Shown piece after piece: positions 38,226-48,873 of a stretch of DNA of 64,000 nucleotides. Origin of the DNA: Thiomonas intermedia (GTDB taxonomy: Bacteria > Pseudomonadota > Gammaproteobacteria > Burkholderiales > Burkholderiaceae_C); the NCBI RefSeq assembly GCF_002028405.1, contig NZ_CP020046.1, forward strand, positions 992,001 through 1,056,000, in the 5' to 3' direction. Within the stretch, counting starts at the first letter, position 1; every line of letters starts with the position of its first letter. Both the position numbers and the translations under genes were made by a program. Under the pieces are notes generated by a model that was given only the letters and a program-made list of their open reading frames with translations, had not been told where the DNA came from and did not search any database.

Positions 38226-38519
38226 TCAGTTGGTTTTCGCCACACCGCGCTTTGCCGCACTACTGCTTGATGTCTTTACGGGATCGGCTGCGCTGTGGCG
38301 ATCCACATAGGCGTCGAGCAGGTGGCGGATCATGCGCTGATATTGGGAGTGATGGGCCTGCGCTTGATGTTTGAAGAAATCCACACTCTTCTTGCTCAAG
38401 GCCAAAGTGACTTTGACGCCCTCTTCGCGAAAGACCAAGGCCTCCGGCGGAGGCAGAAAATCCGCGATGATTTCCACGTCACCGATCGGTTCGTCGGTGT
38501 ATTTGATTTTCTTGCTCAT
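38226..38519 (-). CDS. brnA: BrnA-like antitoxin
   Basis: The 97-residue protein matches BrnA antitoxins: KKIKYTDEPIGDVEIIADFLPPPEALVF at the N-terminus, then a ribbon-helix-helix type segment (VKVTLALSKKSVDFFKHQAQAHHSQYQRMIRHLLDAY in several pieces). BrnA binds BrnT toxin and represses the brnTA promoter. The frame stays open upstream through brnT, but ATG 38519 is the family start and overlaps the end of brnT. It appears intact, unlike the toxin. Confidence 0.85.
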   Translation of the reverse strand: MSKKIKYTDEPIGDVEIIADFLPPPEALVFREEGVKVTLALSKKSVDFFKHQAQAHHSQYQRMIRHLLDAYVDRHSAADPVKTSSSSAAKRGVAKTN

Positions 38520-38768
38520 AGACAGTCCTTCCTTTGCGCCAATAGCCTGCACCGATGATCCGAATGCTGGGGCCCCTGCAAGTAAAGCGCACCGTGAGGA
38601 CGCCTTCATCCACCTTGCCGAAGCAGAAATAGCGCGCTTCGTTTGTGCTGTGCTCAATGTCGCGTGCGATGCCCCGCTGGGATCGGCAAATGCATACTGG
38701 GCCCGGTCGAAACCAACGCCATGCTTTTCACGGTTGGCTGCATCCCACTCGAAGCTCGGCCTCTGCAT
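38479..38768 (-). pseudogene. brnT: BrnT-like ribonuclease toxin, frameshifted
   Basis: BrnT is a small RNase toxin. From ATG 38768 the first 32 or so codons encode the BrnT start (FEWDAANREKHGV, AFADP). After ADP the BrnT sequence continues in another frame (IARDIEHSTNEARYFCFGKV, then VLTVRFTCRGPSIRIIGAGY and WRKGRTVYEQ) to a TGA at 38479. One extra C in the CCC of the ADP codons would restore a 96-residue toxin, a normal length. As written the toxin is dead or the run is miscounted. Confidence 0.8.
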
Positions 38769-38839
38769 GGCAGAAGTTTAGATAAAAGCCATACTTTTCG
38801 CCATACCGCACTCATGACCTAACGGTGCAGAAACCCCTG

Positions 38840-40246
38840 TCACGCAAAGATCTTCCCCGGGTTGAGGATGCCCTTCGGATCGAGGGCCCGCTTGATGGCG
38901 CGCATCACGTCGAGGGCGTCGTCGCCGGCTTCCTCGCGCAGGAAACCCTGCTTGTGCAGACCGATGCCGTGCTCGCCGCTGCAGGTGCCGCCCAGTTTGA
39001 GCGCGCGGCGCACGAGCTGGGCGTTGAGCCGCTCGGCCAGCTCGCGCTCTTCGGGTTGGGCCGGATCGATGAGGTAGCCGATGTGGTAATTGCCGTCGCC
39101 CACATGGCCGACGACGAAGTAGGGCAAACCGGCGGCATCGGCTTCAAGAAGGGTGTCGTTGATGCTTTCGGCCAGACGCGAAATGGGTACGCAGGTATCG
39201 GTGGTGACGCAGCGGCAGCCGGGTTTCATCTGCAGCGCGGAGAGGTAGGCGTGGTGCCGCGCCTTCCATAGCTTCGTGCGCTCTTCCGGGGTGTCGGCCC
39301 AGGCGAAGTCGCTGCCCGCGTGTTCGGCTGCGAGGGCCTGCACGGCTTCGGCCTGCTCGCGCACCCCGGCGGGCGAGCCGTGGAATTCCATCAGCAGCAG
39401 GGGCTGCTCGGGCAGGCCGAGATGGTCGTGCGCGTTGACGGCGCGCACCGCGCCGGCATCCATCAATTCCACGCGGGCGATGGGAATGCCGGCCTGGATC
39501 ACGGCGATGGTGCAGTCCACCGCGTGCGCCACGTCTGGGAAGGAACACACCGCCGCGGCCACGGCTTCGGGCTGCGGATAAAGGCGCACGGTGACTTCGG
39601 TGACGATGCCCAGCGTGCCCTCGCTGCCCACCATGAGGCGGGTGAGGTCGTACCCCGCGCTGCTCTTGCGCGCCTGGGTGCCGGTGCGAATGATGCGGCC
39701 ATCGGCCAGCACCACCGTGAGCGCCAGCACGTTCTCGCGCATGGTGCCGTAGCGCACGGCGTTGGTGCCCGAGGCGCGCGTGGCGGTCATGCCGCCCAGC
39801 GTGGCGTCAGCCCCCGGGTCGATGGGGAAGAACAGCCCAGTGTGGCGCAGCTCGTCGTTGAGCTGCATGCGTGTGACGCCAGCCTGAACAGTGACAAGCA
39901 TGTCGTCGGTGGCAACATCGAGTACCCGGTTCATGCGCGACAGATCGAGGCTGATGCCACCCTGCACCGCCAACAACTGGCCTTCGAGCGACGACCCGGC
40001 GCCATAGGCGATGACGGGCACATCGTGCCCGGCGGCCAACGCCACCGCGTCGGCCACGTCCTGCGTGCTGTCGCAGAACACCACGGCCGCGGGCGGCGGC
40101 ACATCGAAGGGCGATTCATCGCGCCCATGCTGCTCGCGCACGGCCAGCGCGGTGGAAAGCTGAGCACCGAAGCGTGCGGCCAGCGCGGCGAGCAAGGCGG
40201 GCGGCGTGGGGCGGGTGAGCACGGTGGGGGTGAGGGGGGCGTTCAT
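38840..40246 (-). CDS. FAD-linked D-2-hydroxyacid (D-lactate type) dehydrogenase
   Basis: The 468-residue flavoprotein belongs to the GlcD/Dld group. It has the FAD-binding PCMH domain (VPVIAYGAGSSLEGQLL and GISLDLSRMNRVL, residues about 40-215), DPGADATLGGMTATRASGTNAVRYG, and the C-terminal oxidase domain with the conserved CSGEHGIGLHKQGFL. It likely oxidises D-lactate or a similar D-2-hydroxyacid with electrons passed to the respiratory chain. It stands alone, without glcE/glcF partners. ATG 40246 gives the usual short N-terminus. Confidence 0.88.
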   Translation of the reverse strand: MNAPLTPTVLTRPTPPALLAALAARFGAQLSTALAVREQHGRDESPFDVPPPAAVVFCDSTQDVADAVALAAGHDVPVIAYGAGSSLEGQLLAVQGGISLDLSRMNRVLDVATDDMLVTVQAGVTRMQLNDELRHTGLFFPIDPGADATLGGMTATRASGTNAVRYGTMRENVLALTVVLADGRIIRTGTQARKSSAGYDLTRLMVGSEGTLGIVTEVTVRLYPQPEAVAAAVCSFPDVAHAVDCTIAVIQAGIPIARVELMDAGAVRAVNAHDHLGLPEQPLLLMEFHGSPAGVREQAEAVQALAAEHAGSDFAWADTPEERTKLWKARHHAYLSALQMKPGCRCVTTDTCVPISRLAESINDTLLEADAAGLPYFVVGHVGDGNYHIGYLIDPAQPEERELAERLNAQLVRRALKLGGTCSGEHGIGLHKQGFLREEAGDDALDVMRAIKRALDPKGILNPGKIFA

Positions 40247-40320
40247 GGCGGCAGTCCTCGCGGAGCGCAGGTTTGCGGAATTGGGCAAGAATACGCCGTT
40301 CCATTCGACCGAGGATCTCC

Positions 40321-40914
40321 ATGGGCCACCGCCTCACCGCCATTTCCACCCGCACTGGCGACGCGGGCACCACCGGGCTGGGTGACGGCTCGCGCTGTCT
40401 GAAATCGGCCGCGCGCATCCAGGCGCTGGGCGATGTCGACGAGCTCAATTCTCACCTCGGCCTGCTGCGCAGCCAGGGGCTGCCCGAGGCCATCGACACG
40501 CTGCTGCTGCAGGTGCAGCACGATCTGTTCGATCTCGGCGGGGAGCTTTCGGTGCCCGGCATGGCGCTGCTCAAGCCGGAGCAGGTCGCCGCGCTCGACG
40601 AAGCGCTCAAGACCTACAACGCGCAACTGCCGCCGCTGGCCGAGTTCATTCTGCCGGGCGGCACACCGACGGCCTCGCAGGCTCACGTCTGCCGCACCGT
40701 GGCGCGCCGCGCCGAGCGGGCGGTGGTGGCGGTCTCCAACGAGGTGGCGCAGTCGGGCGGGGCGGAAGCGCCGCTGCTGCTGCGCGCGGAGTTGCTGCAA
40801 TACCTCAACCGCCTGTCCGACCTGCTGTTCGTGCTCGCCCGCACGCTCAACCGCGCGGGCGACGCCGCCAGCACCGAGGTGTACTGGAATCACCAGCGCA
40901 CGCCCAAGGGCTGA
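40321..40914 (+). CDS. PduO-type cob(I)alamin adenosyltransferase
   Basis: The 197-residue protein transfers the adenosyl group of ATP to cob(I)alamin to make coenzyme B12. It shows the N-terminal ATP-binding motif STRTGDAGTTGLGDGSR, the helix DVDELNSHLGLLRSQ, and the signature VARRAERAVVAVSNE, all typical of the PduO/MMAB family; length is normal. It is divergent from the dehydrogenase gene, and no other cobalamin genes are near. Confidence 0.93.
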   Translation: MGHRLTAISTRTGDAGTTGLGDGSRCLKSAARIQALGDVDELNSHLGLLRSQGLPEAIDTLLLQVQHDLFDLGGELSVPGMALLKPEQVAALDEALKTYNAQLPPLAEFILPGGTPTASQAHVCRTVARRAERAVVAVSNEVAQSGGAEAPLLLRAELLQYLNRLSDLLFVLARTLNRAGDAASTEVYWNHQRTPKG

Positions 40915-41076
40915 GGCGCGGGTCCGCGCCCGTCCCTTCACCGACGGCTTCATATTTCTTCACATGGCCTGCACACGGATTTCACGTCGCGCAGGCAGGA
41001 TATGGAGACTGTCTGCTTTGATCGCGTCCCGTTTCACCCACCACGCCCCGCTTCGTTCATTCCTGGTCTGCCTCCC

Positions 41077-42384
41077 ATGAACCTGCCTTCTCCTCCCGAC
41101 CACCCCAAGCGCCCTGCCCCGCCCCCCCACCGCTGGATATGGGGCGGGCTGGGCGCCGCCCTCCTGGCCGCGGGCGGCCTGGCGCTGATGGGCAGCGAGC
41201 ACCCCGCGCAGGCGCAGATGCGGGGCGGCGGCATGGACAAAGGGCAGATGGCCCCGCAGCCGGTCACCGCGTCCACGGTGAAAACCCAGTCGGTTCCGGT
41301 ATGGCTGACCGCGCTGGGCACGGTCACGCCGCGCAGCTATGTGAACGTCATGCCGCGGGTGGCCGGGCTGCTGCAGAGCGTGGATTACAAACAGGGGCAG
41401 ATGGTCAAGGCGGGTCAGTTGCTCGCACAGATCGATCCCCGTCCGTTCCGCATTGCGGTCGAACAGGCGCAGGCGCAGCTGGAGCAGACGCAGGCGCAGA
41501 TGAACGGCGCGCAGAGCGATCTGCAGCGCTATGAAACCCTGCTCAAACAGGATTCGATTTCGGCGCAGCAGGTCTCCGACCAACGCGCCACCGTGGCCCA
41601 GCTCAAGGCCACGCTCGACGCCAACAAGGCCGCGCTCGACAACGCGCGGCTGCAACTGAGCTGGACCCGCATTACCGCGCCGATAGCCGGTCTCGCCGGC
41701 CTGCGTCCGGTGGATGCCGGCAATATGGTGACGACTTCCGGCGCCGTGGGCAGCAACACCAGCACCAGCTCCAATTCGGCCTCGCCGATCGCCACCATCG
41801 CCCAGGTCCAGCCGGTGGACGTGACCTTCGCCGTGCCGCAGCAGAACATCGCAGAGGTGGTCGGTCCACTCATGGCCGGCAAACACCTGGAAACCCAGGC
41901 CTGGGATGCGCGCAATACCCTGTTGCTCGAAACCGGTCAACTGGTCGCCGCCGACAACCAGATCAACAGCACGACGGGCACGCTCAACCTTCGCGCCGAG
42001 TTCACCAACAAGAAACTGAGTCTGTTCCCCAACCAGTTCGTCAACGTGCGGCTGCTGGTCAACACGATGGCCAACGCCCTCGTGGTGCCAACCACGGCCG
42101 TGGCCGTGGGCGCGCCCGGCACCTATGTGTACGTGATCGGCGCCGACAACAAGGTGAAGATGCGGGTGGTGAAAACCGGGGTCGCCTTCGACAACCTCAC
42201 GCAGATCGTCAGCGGCGTGAAGGCCGGCGAACGCGTCGTGACCGACGGCCTCGACCGCTTGCGCGACGGCCGTGAAGTCAAGGTGGTGCAACCGCTGTCC
42301 GCCAACAACGAAGCCAAAGCCTCACACGCCAAGCCCGGCGCTCCGCATGGCGCCAAGCCTGCAGCCGCCAGCGGAGCGCGCTGA
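41077..42384 (+). CDS. mdtA: RND efflux periplasmic adaptor, MdtA-like
   Basis: This membrane fusion protein links the inner-membrane RND pump to the outer membrane channel. The 435-residue product has an N-terminal membrane anchor ([18 protein letters not shown]), the lipoyl halves ([29 protein letters not shown] and [23 protein letters not shown]), a coiled-coil hairpin between them, and beta-barrel and membrane-proximal domains with [10 protein letters not shown] and [14 protein letters not shown] 41077 is preferred over an upstream ATG. It starts a four-gene operon and is two bases from mdtB. Confidence 0.93.
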   Translation: MNLPSPPDHPKRPAPPPHRWIWGGLGAALLAAGGLALMGSEHPAQAQMRGGGMDKGQMAPQPVTASTVKTQSVPVWLTALGTVTPRSYVNVMPRVAGLLQSVDYKQGQMVKAGQLLAQIDPRPFRIAVEQAQAQLEQTQAQMNGAQSDLQRYETLLKQDSISAQQVSDQRATVAQLKATLDANKAALDNARLQLSWTRITAPIAGLAGLRPVDAGNMVTTSGAVGSNTSTSSNSASPIATIAQVQPVDVTFAVPQQNIAEVVGPLMAGKHLETQAWDARNTLLLETGQLVAADNQINSTTGTLNLRAEFTNKKLSLFPNQFVNVRLLVNTMANALVVPTTAVAVGAPGTYVYVIGADNKVKMRVVKTGVAFDNLTQIVSGVKAGERVVTDGLDRLRDGREVKVVQPLSANNEAKASHAKPGAPHGAKPAAASGAR

Positions 42385-42386
42385 CC

Positions 42387-45300
42387 ATGAGCGCGCCGCA
42401 AGACGAGCCCACCTCCCCACCCCAACCCTCCCCACGCGTGGGGAGGGAGCAAGACCCTCCGCCGCCCGCGGGCGAGCCTGGCAGGGACGTAGAGGCCGCC
42501 CGGCCCAGCCCGTCACGGCTGTTCATCCTGCGGCCCATCGCCACCACGCTGCTGATGATTGCGGTGCTGGTGGCCGGCTTCGTCGGCTACCGGCTTTTGC
42601 CGCAGGCCGCGCTGCCGCAGGTGGACTATCCGACCATCCAGGTCACCACGCTCTACCCCGGCGCCAGCCCCGACGTGATGACCTCCTCGGTCACCGCGCC
42701 GCTGGAGCGCCAGTTCGGCCAGATGCCCGGCCTGGCGCAGATGTGGTCGGTCAGCTCCGGCGGCGCCTCGGTCATCACCCTGCGCTTTGATCTTTCGCTC
42801 TCGCTCGACGTGGCCGAGCAGGAGGTGCAGGCCGCGATCAATGCCGCGAGCAATCTGCTGCCTTCCGACCTGCCGCAGCCCCCCATCTATGCCAAGGTCA
42901 ACCCCGCCGACGCGCCGGTCATCACTTTGGGGCTGACGTCCAACACCCTGCCGCTCACCACGCTGTACGACCTGGCCGACACGCGCCTGAGCCAGAAGCT
43001 CTCGCAGGTGTCGGGCGTGGGCCTGGTCAGCCTGTCGGGCGGCCACAAGCCCGCCATCCGCGTGACGGTGAACGGCCCCGCGCTGGCGGCGCTGGGCCTG
43101 AGCATGGACAGCATCCGCACCGCGATCACCGGCGCCAACGTCAACAGCCCGAAGGGCACCATCAACGGCAGCCAGCAATCGTTCAGCATCGACGCCAACG
43201 ACCAGTTGCAGTCACCGCAGCAATACCGCGACATGATCATCGCCTACTCGGGCGGCGCGCCGGTCCGGCTGGGCGATGTGGCCACCCTCAGCACCGGTGC
43301 CGAGAACGCCTGGCAGGCCGCCCTGGTCAACGGCAAGCCGGGCATCGTCATCAACGTGCAGCGCCAGCCGGGCGCCAACGTCATCGCCGTGGTGGACAAC
43401 ATTCACAAGCTGCTGCCCAGTCTGCAGGCGCAGCTGCCGGCCGCGGCCCAGCTCTCGGTGCTGTCCGACCGCACCGTCACCATCCGCGCGGCCATCAGCG
43501 ACGTGACGTTCGAGCTGCTGCTCTCGGTCGTGCTGGTGGTGCTGGTGATCTTCATCTTCCTGCGCAGCGCAAGGGCCACCTTCATTCCAGCCACCGCAGT
43601 GCCGCTGGCCTTGGTGGGCACGTTCGGCGCGATGTATCTGTTCGGTTTTTCGATCAACACCCTCACGCTGATGGCGCTCACCATCGCCACCGGCTTCGTG
43701 GTGGACGATGCCATCGTGATGATCGAGAACATCTCGCGCTACATCGAGGCCGGCGAGCGCCCGCTCACCGCCGCGCTCAAGGGCGCGGGTCAGATCGGCT
43801 TCACCATCATCACCCTCACCTTCTCGCTCATCGCGGTGCTCATTCCGCTGCTGTTCATGGGCGACGTGGTGGGTCGGCTGTTCCGCGAGTTCGCCATCAC
43901 CCTGGCGGTGGCCATCGTCATCTCGGCCATCGTCTCGCTGACCTTCACGCCCATGCTGTCGGCGCGCCTGTTGCGCCATACGCCCGAGGCCGAACAAAGC
44001 CGTCTGTTCCATGCCACCGGCGCCTTTTTCGAAGGGCTGTCCGCGCGCTACACCCGGGCGCTGCGCTGGGTGCTGCGGCATCAGCCCCTGGTCCTGCTGC
44101 TGGCCGTGGGCACGCTGGCACTCACCGTACTCCTGTATGTGCTCATCCCCAAGGGCTTCTTCCCCACCCAGGACACGGGCATGATCCAGGCGACCACGGT
44201 GGCGCCGCAGGACGTCTCGTTCCAGTCCATGACCGAGCGCCAGCAAGCGCTGGTGGATGCACTGCTCAAAGATCCCGCGGTGGATTCGGTCTCGTCCGTG
44301 GTGGGCATCGACGGCGTGAACACCACGATGAACACCGGGCGGCTGCTGATCAACCTCAAGCCGCTGGACCAGCGCGGCTTGCGCGTGGGGCCGCTCATCA
44401 CCCGTCTGGACGAGCGCGCCGCCAAGGTCGGCGGCATCCAGGCCTATCTGCAGCCGGTGCAAGACCTCACCATCGACGACATCGCCAGCCGCTACCCCTA
44501 CCAGTTCAGCCTCTCGGCCACCAGCGCCGAGCAGCTCTCCAGCGCCAATGCCGCGTTGATGGACAGACTCAAGGCCCTGCCGCAGCTCGCCGGCGTGACC
44601 AGCGATCTGCAGGACCAGGGTCTGCAGGCCTATGTCGATGTCGACCGCAGCGCCGCCTCGCGACTGGGCATCAGCATGAGCGCCATCGACAGCGCGCTGT
44701 ACAACGCCTTCGGCCAACGGCTGGTGTCCACCATCTTCACCCAGTCGGCGCAATACCGCGTGGTGCTCGACGTGGAGAACAACAGCCCCCACGCTTCGGC
44801 TTCGCCTGCGCTGCCCCCCGAGGGGGCGCCCGCCGCCTTGGGGCGGCCCGGCGGCGGCGGGGGCGGCGGCGCAAGCAACTCCGGCGGGCCGCTGAGCGCC
44901 TTCGACAGCGTCTACCTCGCAGGCAGCAGCGGGCAGATGGTGCCGCTGTCGAGCATTGCCACGGTCGAGCAGCGCGCCACGCCCCTGGCCATCGACCACA
45001 TCGGCCAGTTCCCCGCCGCGCTGGTGTCGTTCCAGCTCGCCTCGGGCGTCTCGCTGGGCGAGGCGGTGGACGCGATCAACCAGGCGGCCCAAAAGGCGCA
45101 ACTGCCGGCCTCGGTGGTCATTCAGTATCAGGGCTCGGCCAGCGCCTTTCAGTCGGCGCTGAGCAACCAGCTCTGGCTGCTGCTGGCCGCGGTGGCCACG
45201 ATGTACATCGTGCTGGGCGTGCTGTATGAGAGCTACATCCACCCGGTGACGATTCTGTCCACCCTGCCGTCGGCCGGCATTGGCGCGCTGCTGGCGCTCA

Positions 45301-45767
45301 TGGGCACGGGGCACAACCTCACGGTCATCGCCATCATCGGCATCATTCTGCTCATCGGCATCGTGCAGAAAAACGCCATCCTGATGGTGGACTTCGCCCT
45401 CGACGCCGAGCGCCATCAAGGCCTGCCGCCCGAGGAAGCCATGCTGCAGGCCGCGCACCTGCGGCTGCGCCCGATTCTGATGACCACCTTCGCGGCGCTG
45501 TTCGGCGCCGTGCCGCTGGTGGTCGGCGGCGGCATGGGGGCTGAACTGCGCCAGCCCCTGGGCATCACGCTGGTGGGCGGCCTGCTGGTGTCGCAGGTGC
45601 TCACGCTGTTCACCACGCCGGTGATCTATCTGGCTTTCGACCGGCTGAGCCGCCGGGCGGGGGCATGGCGCAAGCGGCGGTTCCCCCTCCCGGCCTCCCC
45701 CACGGGTGGGGGAGGTGAAGTCGCTCCCTCCCCAGGCGTGGGGAGGGATGAGGAGGGAAGGCGGTGA
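42387..45767 (+). CDS. mdtB: RND multidrug efflux permease, MdtB-like, with repeat-derived insertions
   Basis: This proton-driven inner-membrane pump subunit has the HAE1-RND layout: two six-helix halves, two large periplasmic loops, and the proton-relay Asp pair in [13 protein letters not shown] (Asp440/Asp441). The C-terminal half matches MdtB closely ([21 protein letters not shown]). It is 1126 residues, about 90 more than its partner. The excess maps to three repeat-derived pieces: an N-terminal tail of about 39 residues ([15 protein letters not shown]), an insert of about 35 residues at 800-840 ([20 protein letters not shown]), and a C-terminal tail ([20 protein letters not shown]). Core motifs remain intact. 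Confidence 0.93.
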   Translation: MSAPQDEPTSPPQPSPRVGREQDPPPPAGEPGRDVEAARPSPSRLFILRPIATTLLMIAVLVAGFVGYRLLPQAALPQVDYPTIQVTTLYPGASPDVMTSSVTAPLERQFGQMPGLAQMWSVSSGGASVITLRFDLSLSLDVAEQEVQAAINAASNLLPSDLPQPPIYAKVNPADAPVITLGLTSNTLPLTTLYDLADTRLSQKLSQVSGVGLVSLSGGHKPAIRVTVNGPALAALGLSMDSIRTAITGANVNSPKGTINGSQQSFSIDANDQLQSPQQYRDMIIAYSGGAPVRLGDVATLSTGAENAWQAALVNGKPGIVINVQRQPGANVIAVVDNIHKLLPSLQAQLPAAAQLSVLSDRTVTIRAAISDVTFELLLSVVLVVLVIFIFLRSARATFIPATAVPLALVGTFGAMYLFGFSINTLTLMALTIATGFVVDDAIVMIENISRYIEAGERPLTAALKGAGQIGFTIITLTFSLIAVLIPLLFMGDVVGRLFREFAITLAVAIVISAIVSLTFTPMLSARLLRHTPEAEQSRLFHATGAFFEGLSARYTRALRWVLRHQPLVLLLAVGTLALTVLLYVLIPKGFFPTQDTGMIQATTVAPQDVSFQSMTERQQALVDALLKDPAVDSVSSVVGIDGVNTTMNTGRLLINLKPLDQRGLRVGPLITRLDERAAKVGGIQAYLQPVQDLTIDDIASRYPYQFSLSATSAEQLSSANAALMDRLKALPQLAGVTSDLQDQGLQAYVDVDRSAASRLGISMSAIDSALYNAFGQRLVSTIFTQSAQYRVVLDVENNSPHASASPALPPEGAPAALGRPGGGGGGGASNSGGPLSAFDSVYLAGSSGQMVPLSSIATVEQRATPLAIDHIGQFPAALVSFQLASGVSLGEAVDAINQAAQKAQLPASVVIQYQGSASAFQSALSNQLWLLLAAVATMYIVLGVLYESYIHPVTILSTLPSAGIGALLALMGTGHNLTVIAIIGIILLIGIVQKNAILMVDFALDAERHQGLPPEEAMLQAAHLRLRPILMTTFAALFGAVPLVVGGGMGAELRQPLGITLVGGLLVSQVLTLFTTPVIYLAFDRLSRRAGAWRKRRFPLPASPTGGGGEVAPSPGVGRDEEGRR
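42411..42447 (-). repeat. Palindromic module B, inverted copy, inside the mdtB start
   Basis: CCCTCCCCAC-GC-GTGGGGAGGG (42426-42447) preceded by CCTCCCCACCCCAA is module B of the family seen at 50345-50560 and 59811-60020, in the opposite orientation. It is translated as part of the MdtB-like N-terminus. Confidence 0.8.
44785..44860 (+). repeat. GC-rich dispersed repeat inserted in frame in mdtB
   Basis: The stretch from CCCCCACGCTTCGGC through GCCCCCCGAGGGGGC to CTTGGGGCGGCCCGGC is not pump-like. It contains the CCCCC/GGGGG hairpin and resembles a short dispersed repeat I recall from related Burkholderiales genomes. It adds about 25 in-frame residues, followed by a Gly run, in the loop before the conserved VPLSSIA strand. 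Confidence 0.65.
45684..45760 (+). repeat. Palindromic modules A and B at the mdtB-mdtC junction
   Basis: Module A (CCTCCCCCAC-GG-GTGGGGGAGG, 45694-45715) is followed closely by module B (CCCTCCCC-AGGC-GTGGGGAGGG, 45726-45747). Both are translated as the C-terminal tail of the MdtB-like protein and end just before the GTG start of mdtC. Confidence 0.8.
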
Positions 45768-48700
45768 ATCCCTCGGCACTGTTCATCCGACGCCCGATCG
45801 CGACCAGCCTTCTGGCGCTGGCGATTCTGCTGGCGGGCATCATGGCGTTCCGGCTGCTGCCGGTCTCGCCCCTGCCGCAGGTGGACTTTCCCACCATCGT
45901 GGTCAACGCCAGCCTGGCCGGGGCCAGTCCCGACGTGATGGCCGCCACCGTGGCCACGCCGCTGGAGCGCAGCCTGGGCACCATTGCCGGCATTTCGCAG
46001 ATGACCTCGAGCAGCACGCAGGGCTCCACGCGCATCATCCTGCAGTTCGATCTGTCGAAAGACATCAACAGCGCCGCGCGACAGGTGCAGGCGGCGATCA
46101 ACGCGGCCATTCCGCTGCTGCCCAGCGGGCTTTCGGGCAATCCGACGTACAAGAAGATGAACCCGGCCGACGCGCCGATCATGATTCTGTCGCTCACCTC
46201 CAAGAGCCTGACGCGCGGACAGATGTTCGATGCCGGCTCGACCATCCTGGCGCAGAAGATCTCGCAGATCGCGGGCATCGGCTCGGTCACGGTCGGGGGG
46301 GCGGCGCTGCCCGCGGTGCGCGTCGATCTCGATCTGCCGCGCGTCAACGGCATGGGGCTGAGCCTGGAGCAGGTGCGCCAGGCCATCGTCAGCAGCAATG
46401 TCGACACGCCCAAGGGCGCCATCGACAGCGGCGCTCATCGCTGGCAGGTCGGCGCCAACGACCAGCTCAGCACCCCCGCGCAATACCAGCACATCGTCGT
46501 GGGTTACAAGAACGGTGCGCCCATCGAGCTCGACCAGATCGCGCACGTTTACGAAGGGCTGCAGAACCAGCAGAACATGGGTCTGGCCAACGGCCAGCCT
46601 TCGGTCCAGCTCATCATCTACCGGCAGCCCGGCGCCAACATCATCGACGCGGTCGACGCCGTGAAGGCGGCCCTGCCGCAGCTCGAAGCCTCCATCCCGG
46701 CGGCGATCGACGTGACCGTCATGTCCGACCGCACCACCACCATCCGCGCTTCGCTCGAAGAGGTGGAGAACACGCTCATCCTCGCCGTGGCGCTGGTGAT
46801 CGGCGTGGTCTGGCTGTTCCTGCGCGACTGGCGCGCCACGCTCATTCCGGCGCTGGCCGTGCCGCTGTCGCTGGTGGGCACCTTCGCCGCCATGTGGCTG
46901 CTCGACTATTCGCTCGACAACCTGTCGCTGATGGCGCTGATCGTGGCCACCGGCTTCGTCGTGGACGACGCCATCGTGGTGCTGGAAAACATCATGCGCC
47001 ATGTCGAGGAGGGCCTGACGCCGCTGGCCGCCGCGCTCAAGGGCGCGCGCGAAGTGGGCTTCACCGTGCTGTCGATGAGCCTGTCGCTGGTGGCGGTGTT
47101 CCTGCCGGTGTTGTTCATGGGCGGCATCGTCGGGCGCCTGTTCCACGAGTTCGCCGTGACGCTGTCGGTGGCCATCGGCATTTCGCTGCTGGTCTCGCTC
47201 ACGGTCACGCCCATGCTGGCTTCGCGCTGGCTGCGCTTGCTGCCGCAAAAAGACGAGGCCGCGCCGCGACGGCCGTCCCGGCTCGAAGCCGTGTGGGACC
47301 ACATCCACAACGGCTATGCCCGCAGTCTGAAGTGGGCGCTGCTGCGCCCGGTGCTCATGCTGATCGTGTTCTTCGCCACCATCGGCCTGAGCGTCTATCT
47401 CTACAAGATCGTGCCCAAGGGATTCTTCCCGACGCAGGACACCGGGCTGATGATCGGCTCGGTGCAGGCCGATCAGTCGGTGTCGTTCCAGGAGATGAGC
47501 AAGAAGCTCGAGCGCATCGTCGCCATCGTGCGCGCGAACAAGGGCGTGCAGAACGTGGTCGCCTTCACCGGCGGGGGCACGACCAACAGCGCCTTCATGT
47601 TCATCCAGCTCAAGCCGCTCGACGAACGCGCCGGCGTGCAGACCCTGATCGTGCAGCTGCGCCGCGCGCTGGAACGGGTGCCGGGCACGCAGACCTTCAT
47701 GTTCCCGGTGCAGGACATCCGCGCCGGCGGACGGCCATCGGCGGCGCTGTATGAGTACACCCTGCAGGCGTCCGATCTGGACACGCTGCGCGAATGGGAG
47801 CCCAAGGCGCTCGCAGCGTTCAAGCGCATTCCCGGTCTGAACGACGTCAACAGCGATCAGCAGGCCAACGGTCTGCAGCTCTCGCTGGTGATCGACCGCG
47901 CGGCCGCCGCGCGATACGGCATTCCGGTCTCCACCATCGACCAGACCCTGAACGACGCCTTCGGCCAGCGGCTCATCTCCACCATCTACGCTCCGCTCAA
48001 TCAGTACCGGGTGGTCATGCAGGCCGCGCAGCAGTACCAGGACAACGCCCAGGCACTGAACGACGTGTTCGTGGTGAGCAGCGGCGGGCAGCGCGTGCCG
48101 CTGTCGGCGCTGGCGCACTACGAACTGACCAATACGCCGCTGGCGGTGAATCATCAGGGGCTGTTCGTCTCGTCCACCATCTCCTTCAACCTCGACAAGG
48201 GCGTGTCGCTGAGCAGCATCCAGGGCAAGATCAACGAGGCCACCGCCGCCATCGGCCTGCCCTCGGCGATTCATGGCGGCTTCCAGGGCACGGCGCAGCT
48301 GTTCGCCAGCACGCTGAAAAACCAGCCGCTGTTCATCATGGCCGCCATCTTCGCCATCTACATCGTGCTCGGCATGCTGTACGAGAGCACGCTGCATCCG
48401 CTCACCATCCTCTCCACCCTGCCACCGGCCGGCGTGGGCGCGGTGCTGGCGCTGCAGCTCACGCACACCGAGTTTTCCATCATCGCGCTCATCGGCGTGT
48501 TCCTGCTCATCGGCATCGTGAAGAAAAACGCCATTCTCATGGTCGATTTCGCCCTCAGCGCCGAACGCGAGCACGGCATGAACCCGCGCGACGCGATCTA
48601 CCGCGCCGCCACCCTGCGCCTGCGCCCCATCCTCATGACCACCCTGGCCGCGCTGGGCACGGCCCTGCCGCTGGCCTTCATCACCGGCAACGGCGCCGAG

Positions 48701-48868
48701 CTGCGCCAGCCGCTGGGCATCTCGATCGCCGGGGGGCTGATCGTGAGCCAGGCGCTCACCCTCTACACCACCCCGGTGATCTACCTCGAACTCGACCGCC
48801 TGCGCCGCTGGACGCTGCGCAAGTTCGGCCGCAGCGACCGCCCGGCCTCTCTCGACTCTCTGGCCTGA
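45764..48868 (+). CDS. mdtC: RND multidrug efflux permease, MdtC-like
   Basis: This is the second RND subunit of the heteromeric MdtBC-type pump. The 1034-residue protein has normal family length, [20 protein letters not shown] as first helix, the proton-relay pair in [13 protein letters not shown] (Asp401/Asp402), and the second-half signature [21 protein letters not shown]. It starts with GTG overlapping the mdtB stop (GTGA), so its translation is coupled to the repeat-derived tail of mdtB. It lacks the insertions of its partner. Confidence 0.94.
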   Translation: MNPSALFIRRPIATSLLALAILLAGIMAFRLLPVSPLPQVDFPTIVVNASLAGASPDVMAATVATPLERSLGTIAGISQMTSSSTQGSTRIILQFDLSKDINSAARQVQAAINAAIPLLPSGLSGNPTYKKMNPADAPIMILSLTSKSLTRGQMFDAGSTILAQKISQIAGIGSVTVGGAALPAVRVDLDLPRVNGMGLSLEQVRQAIVSSNVDTPKGAIDSGAHRWQVGANDQLSTPAQYQHIVVGYKNGAPIELDQIAHVYEGLQNQQNMGLANGQPSVQLIIYRQPGANIIDAVDAVKAALPQLEASIPAAIDVTVMSDRTTTIRASLEEVENTLILAVALVIGVVWLFLRDWRATLIPALAVPLSLVGTFAAMWLLDYSLDNLSLMALIVATGFVVDDAIVVLENIMRHVEEGLTPLAAALKGAREVGFTVLSMSLSLVAVFLPVLFMGGIVGRLFHEFAVTLSVAIGISLLVSLTVTPMLASRWLRLLPQKDEAAPRRPSRLEAVWDHIHNGYARSLKWALLRPVLMLIVFFATIGLSVYLYKIVPKGFFPTQDTGLMIGSVQADQSVSFQEMSKKLERIVAIVRANKGVQNVVAFTGGGTTNSAFMFIQLKPLDERAGVQTLIVQLRRALERVPGTQTFMFPVQDIRAGGRPSAALYEYTLQASDLDTLREWEPKALAAFKRIPGLNDVNSDQQANGLQLSLVIDRAAAARYGIPVSTIDQTLNDAFGQRLISTIYAPLNQYRVVMQAAQQYQDNAQALNDVFVVSSGGQRVPLSALAHYELTNTPLAVNHQGLFVSSTISFNLDKGVSLSSIQGKINEATAAIGLPSAIHGGFQGTAQLFASTLKNQPLFIMAAIFAIYIVLGMLYESTLHPLTILSTLPPAGVGAVLALQLTHTEFSIIALIGVFLLIGIVKKNAILMVDFALSAEREHGMNPRDAIYRAATLRLRPILMTTLAALGTALPLAFITGNGAELRQPLGISIAGGLIVSQALTLYTTPVIYLELDRLRRWTLRKFGRSDRPASLDSLA

Positions 48869-48873
48869 ACCCC

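Noticed and set aside
38226..38768. Single 180-residue protein covering brnT and brnA
   Set aside because: The joined frame arises only because the brnT frameshift reads into the brnA frame; the middle part is out-of-frame BrnT sequence.
43212..48574. Very long reverse-strand frames (855 and 982 codons) opposite mdtB and mdtC
   Set aside because: They are His/Gln/Arg/Asp-rich shadows typical of GC-rich genes; the plus strand encodes full RND pumps.
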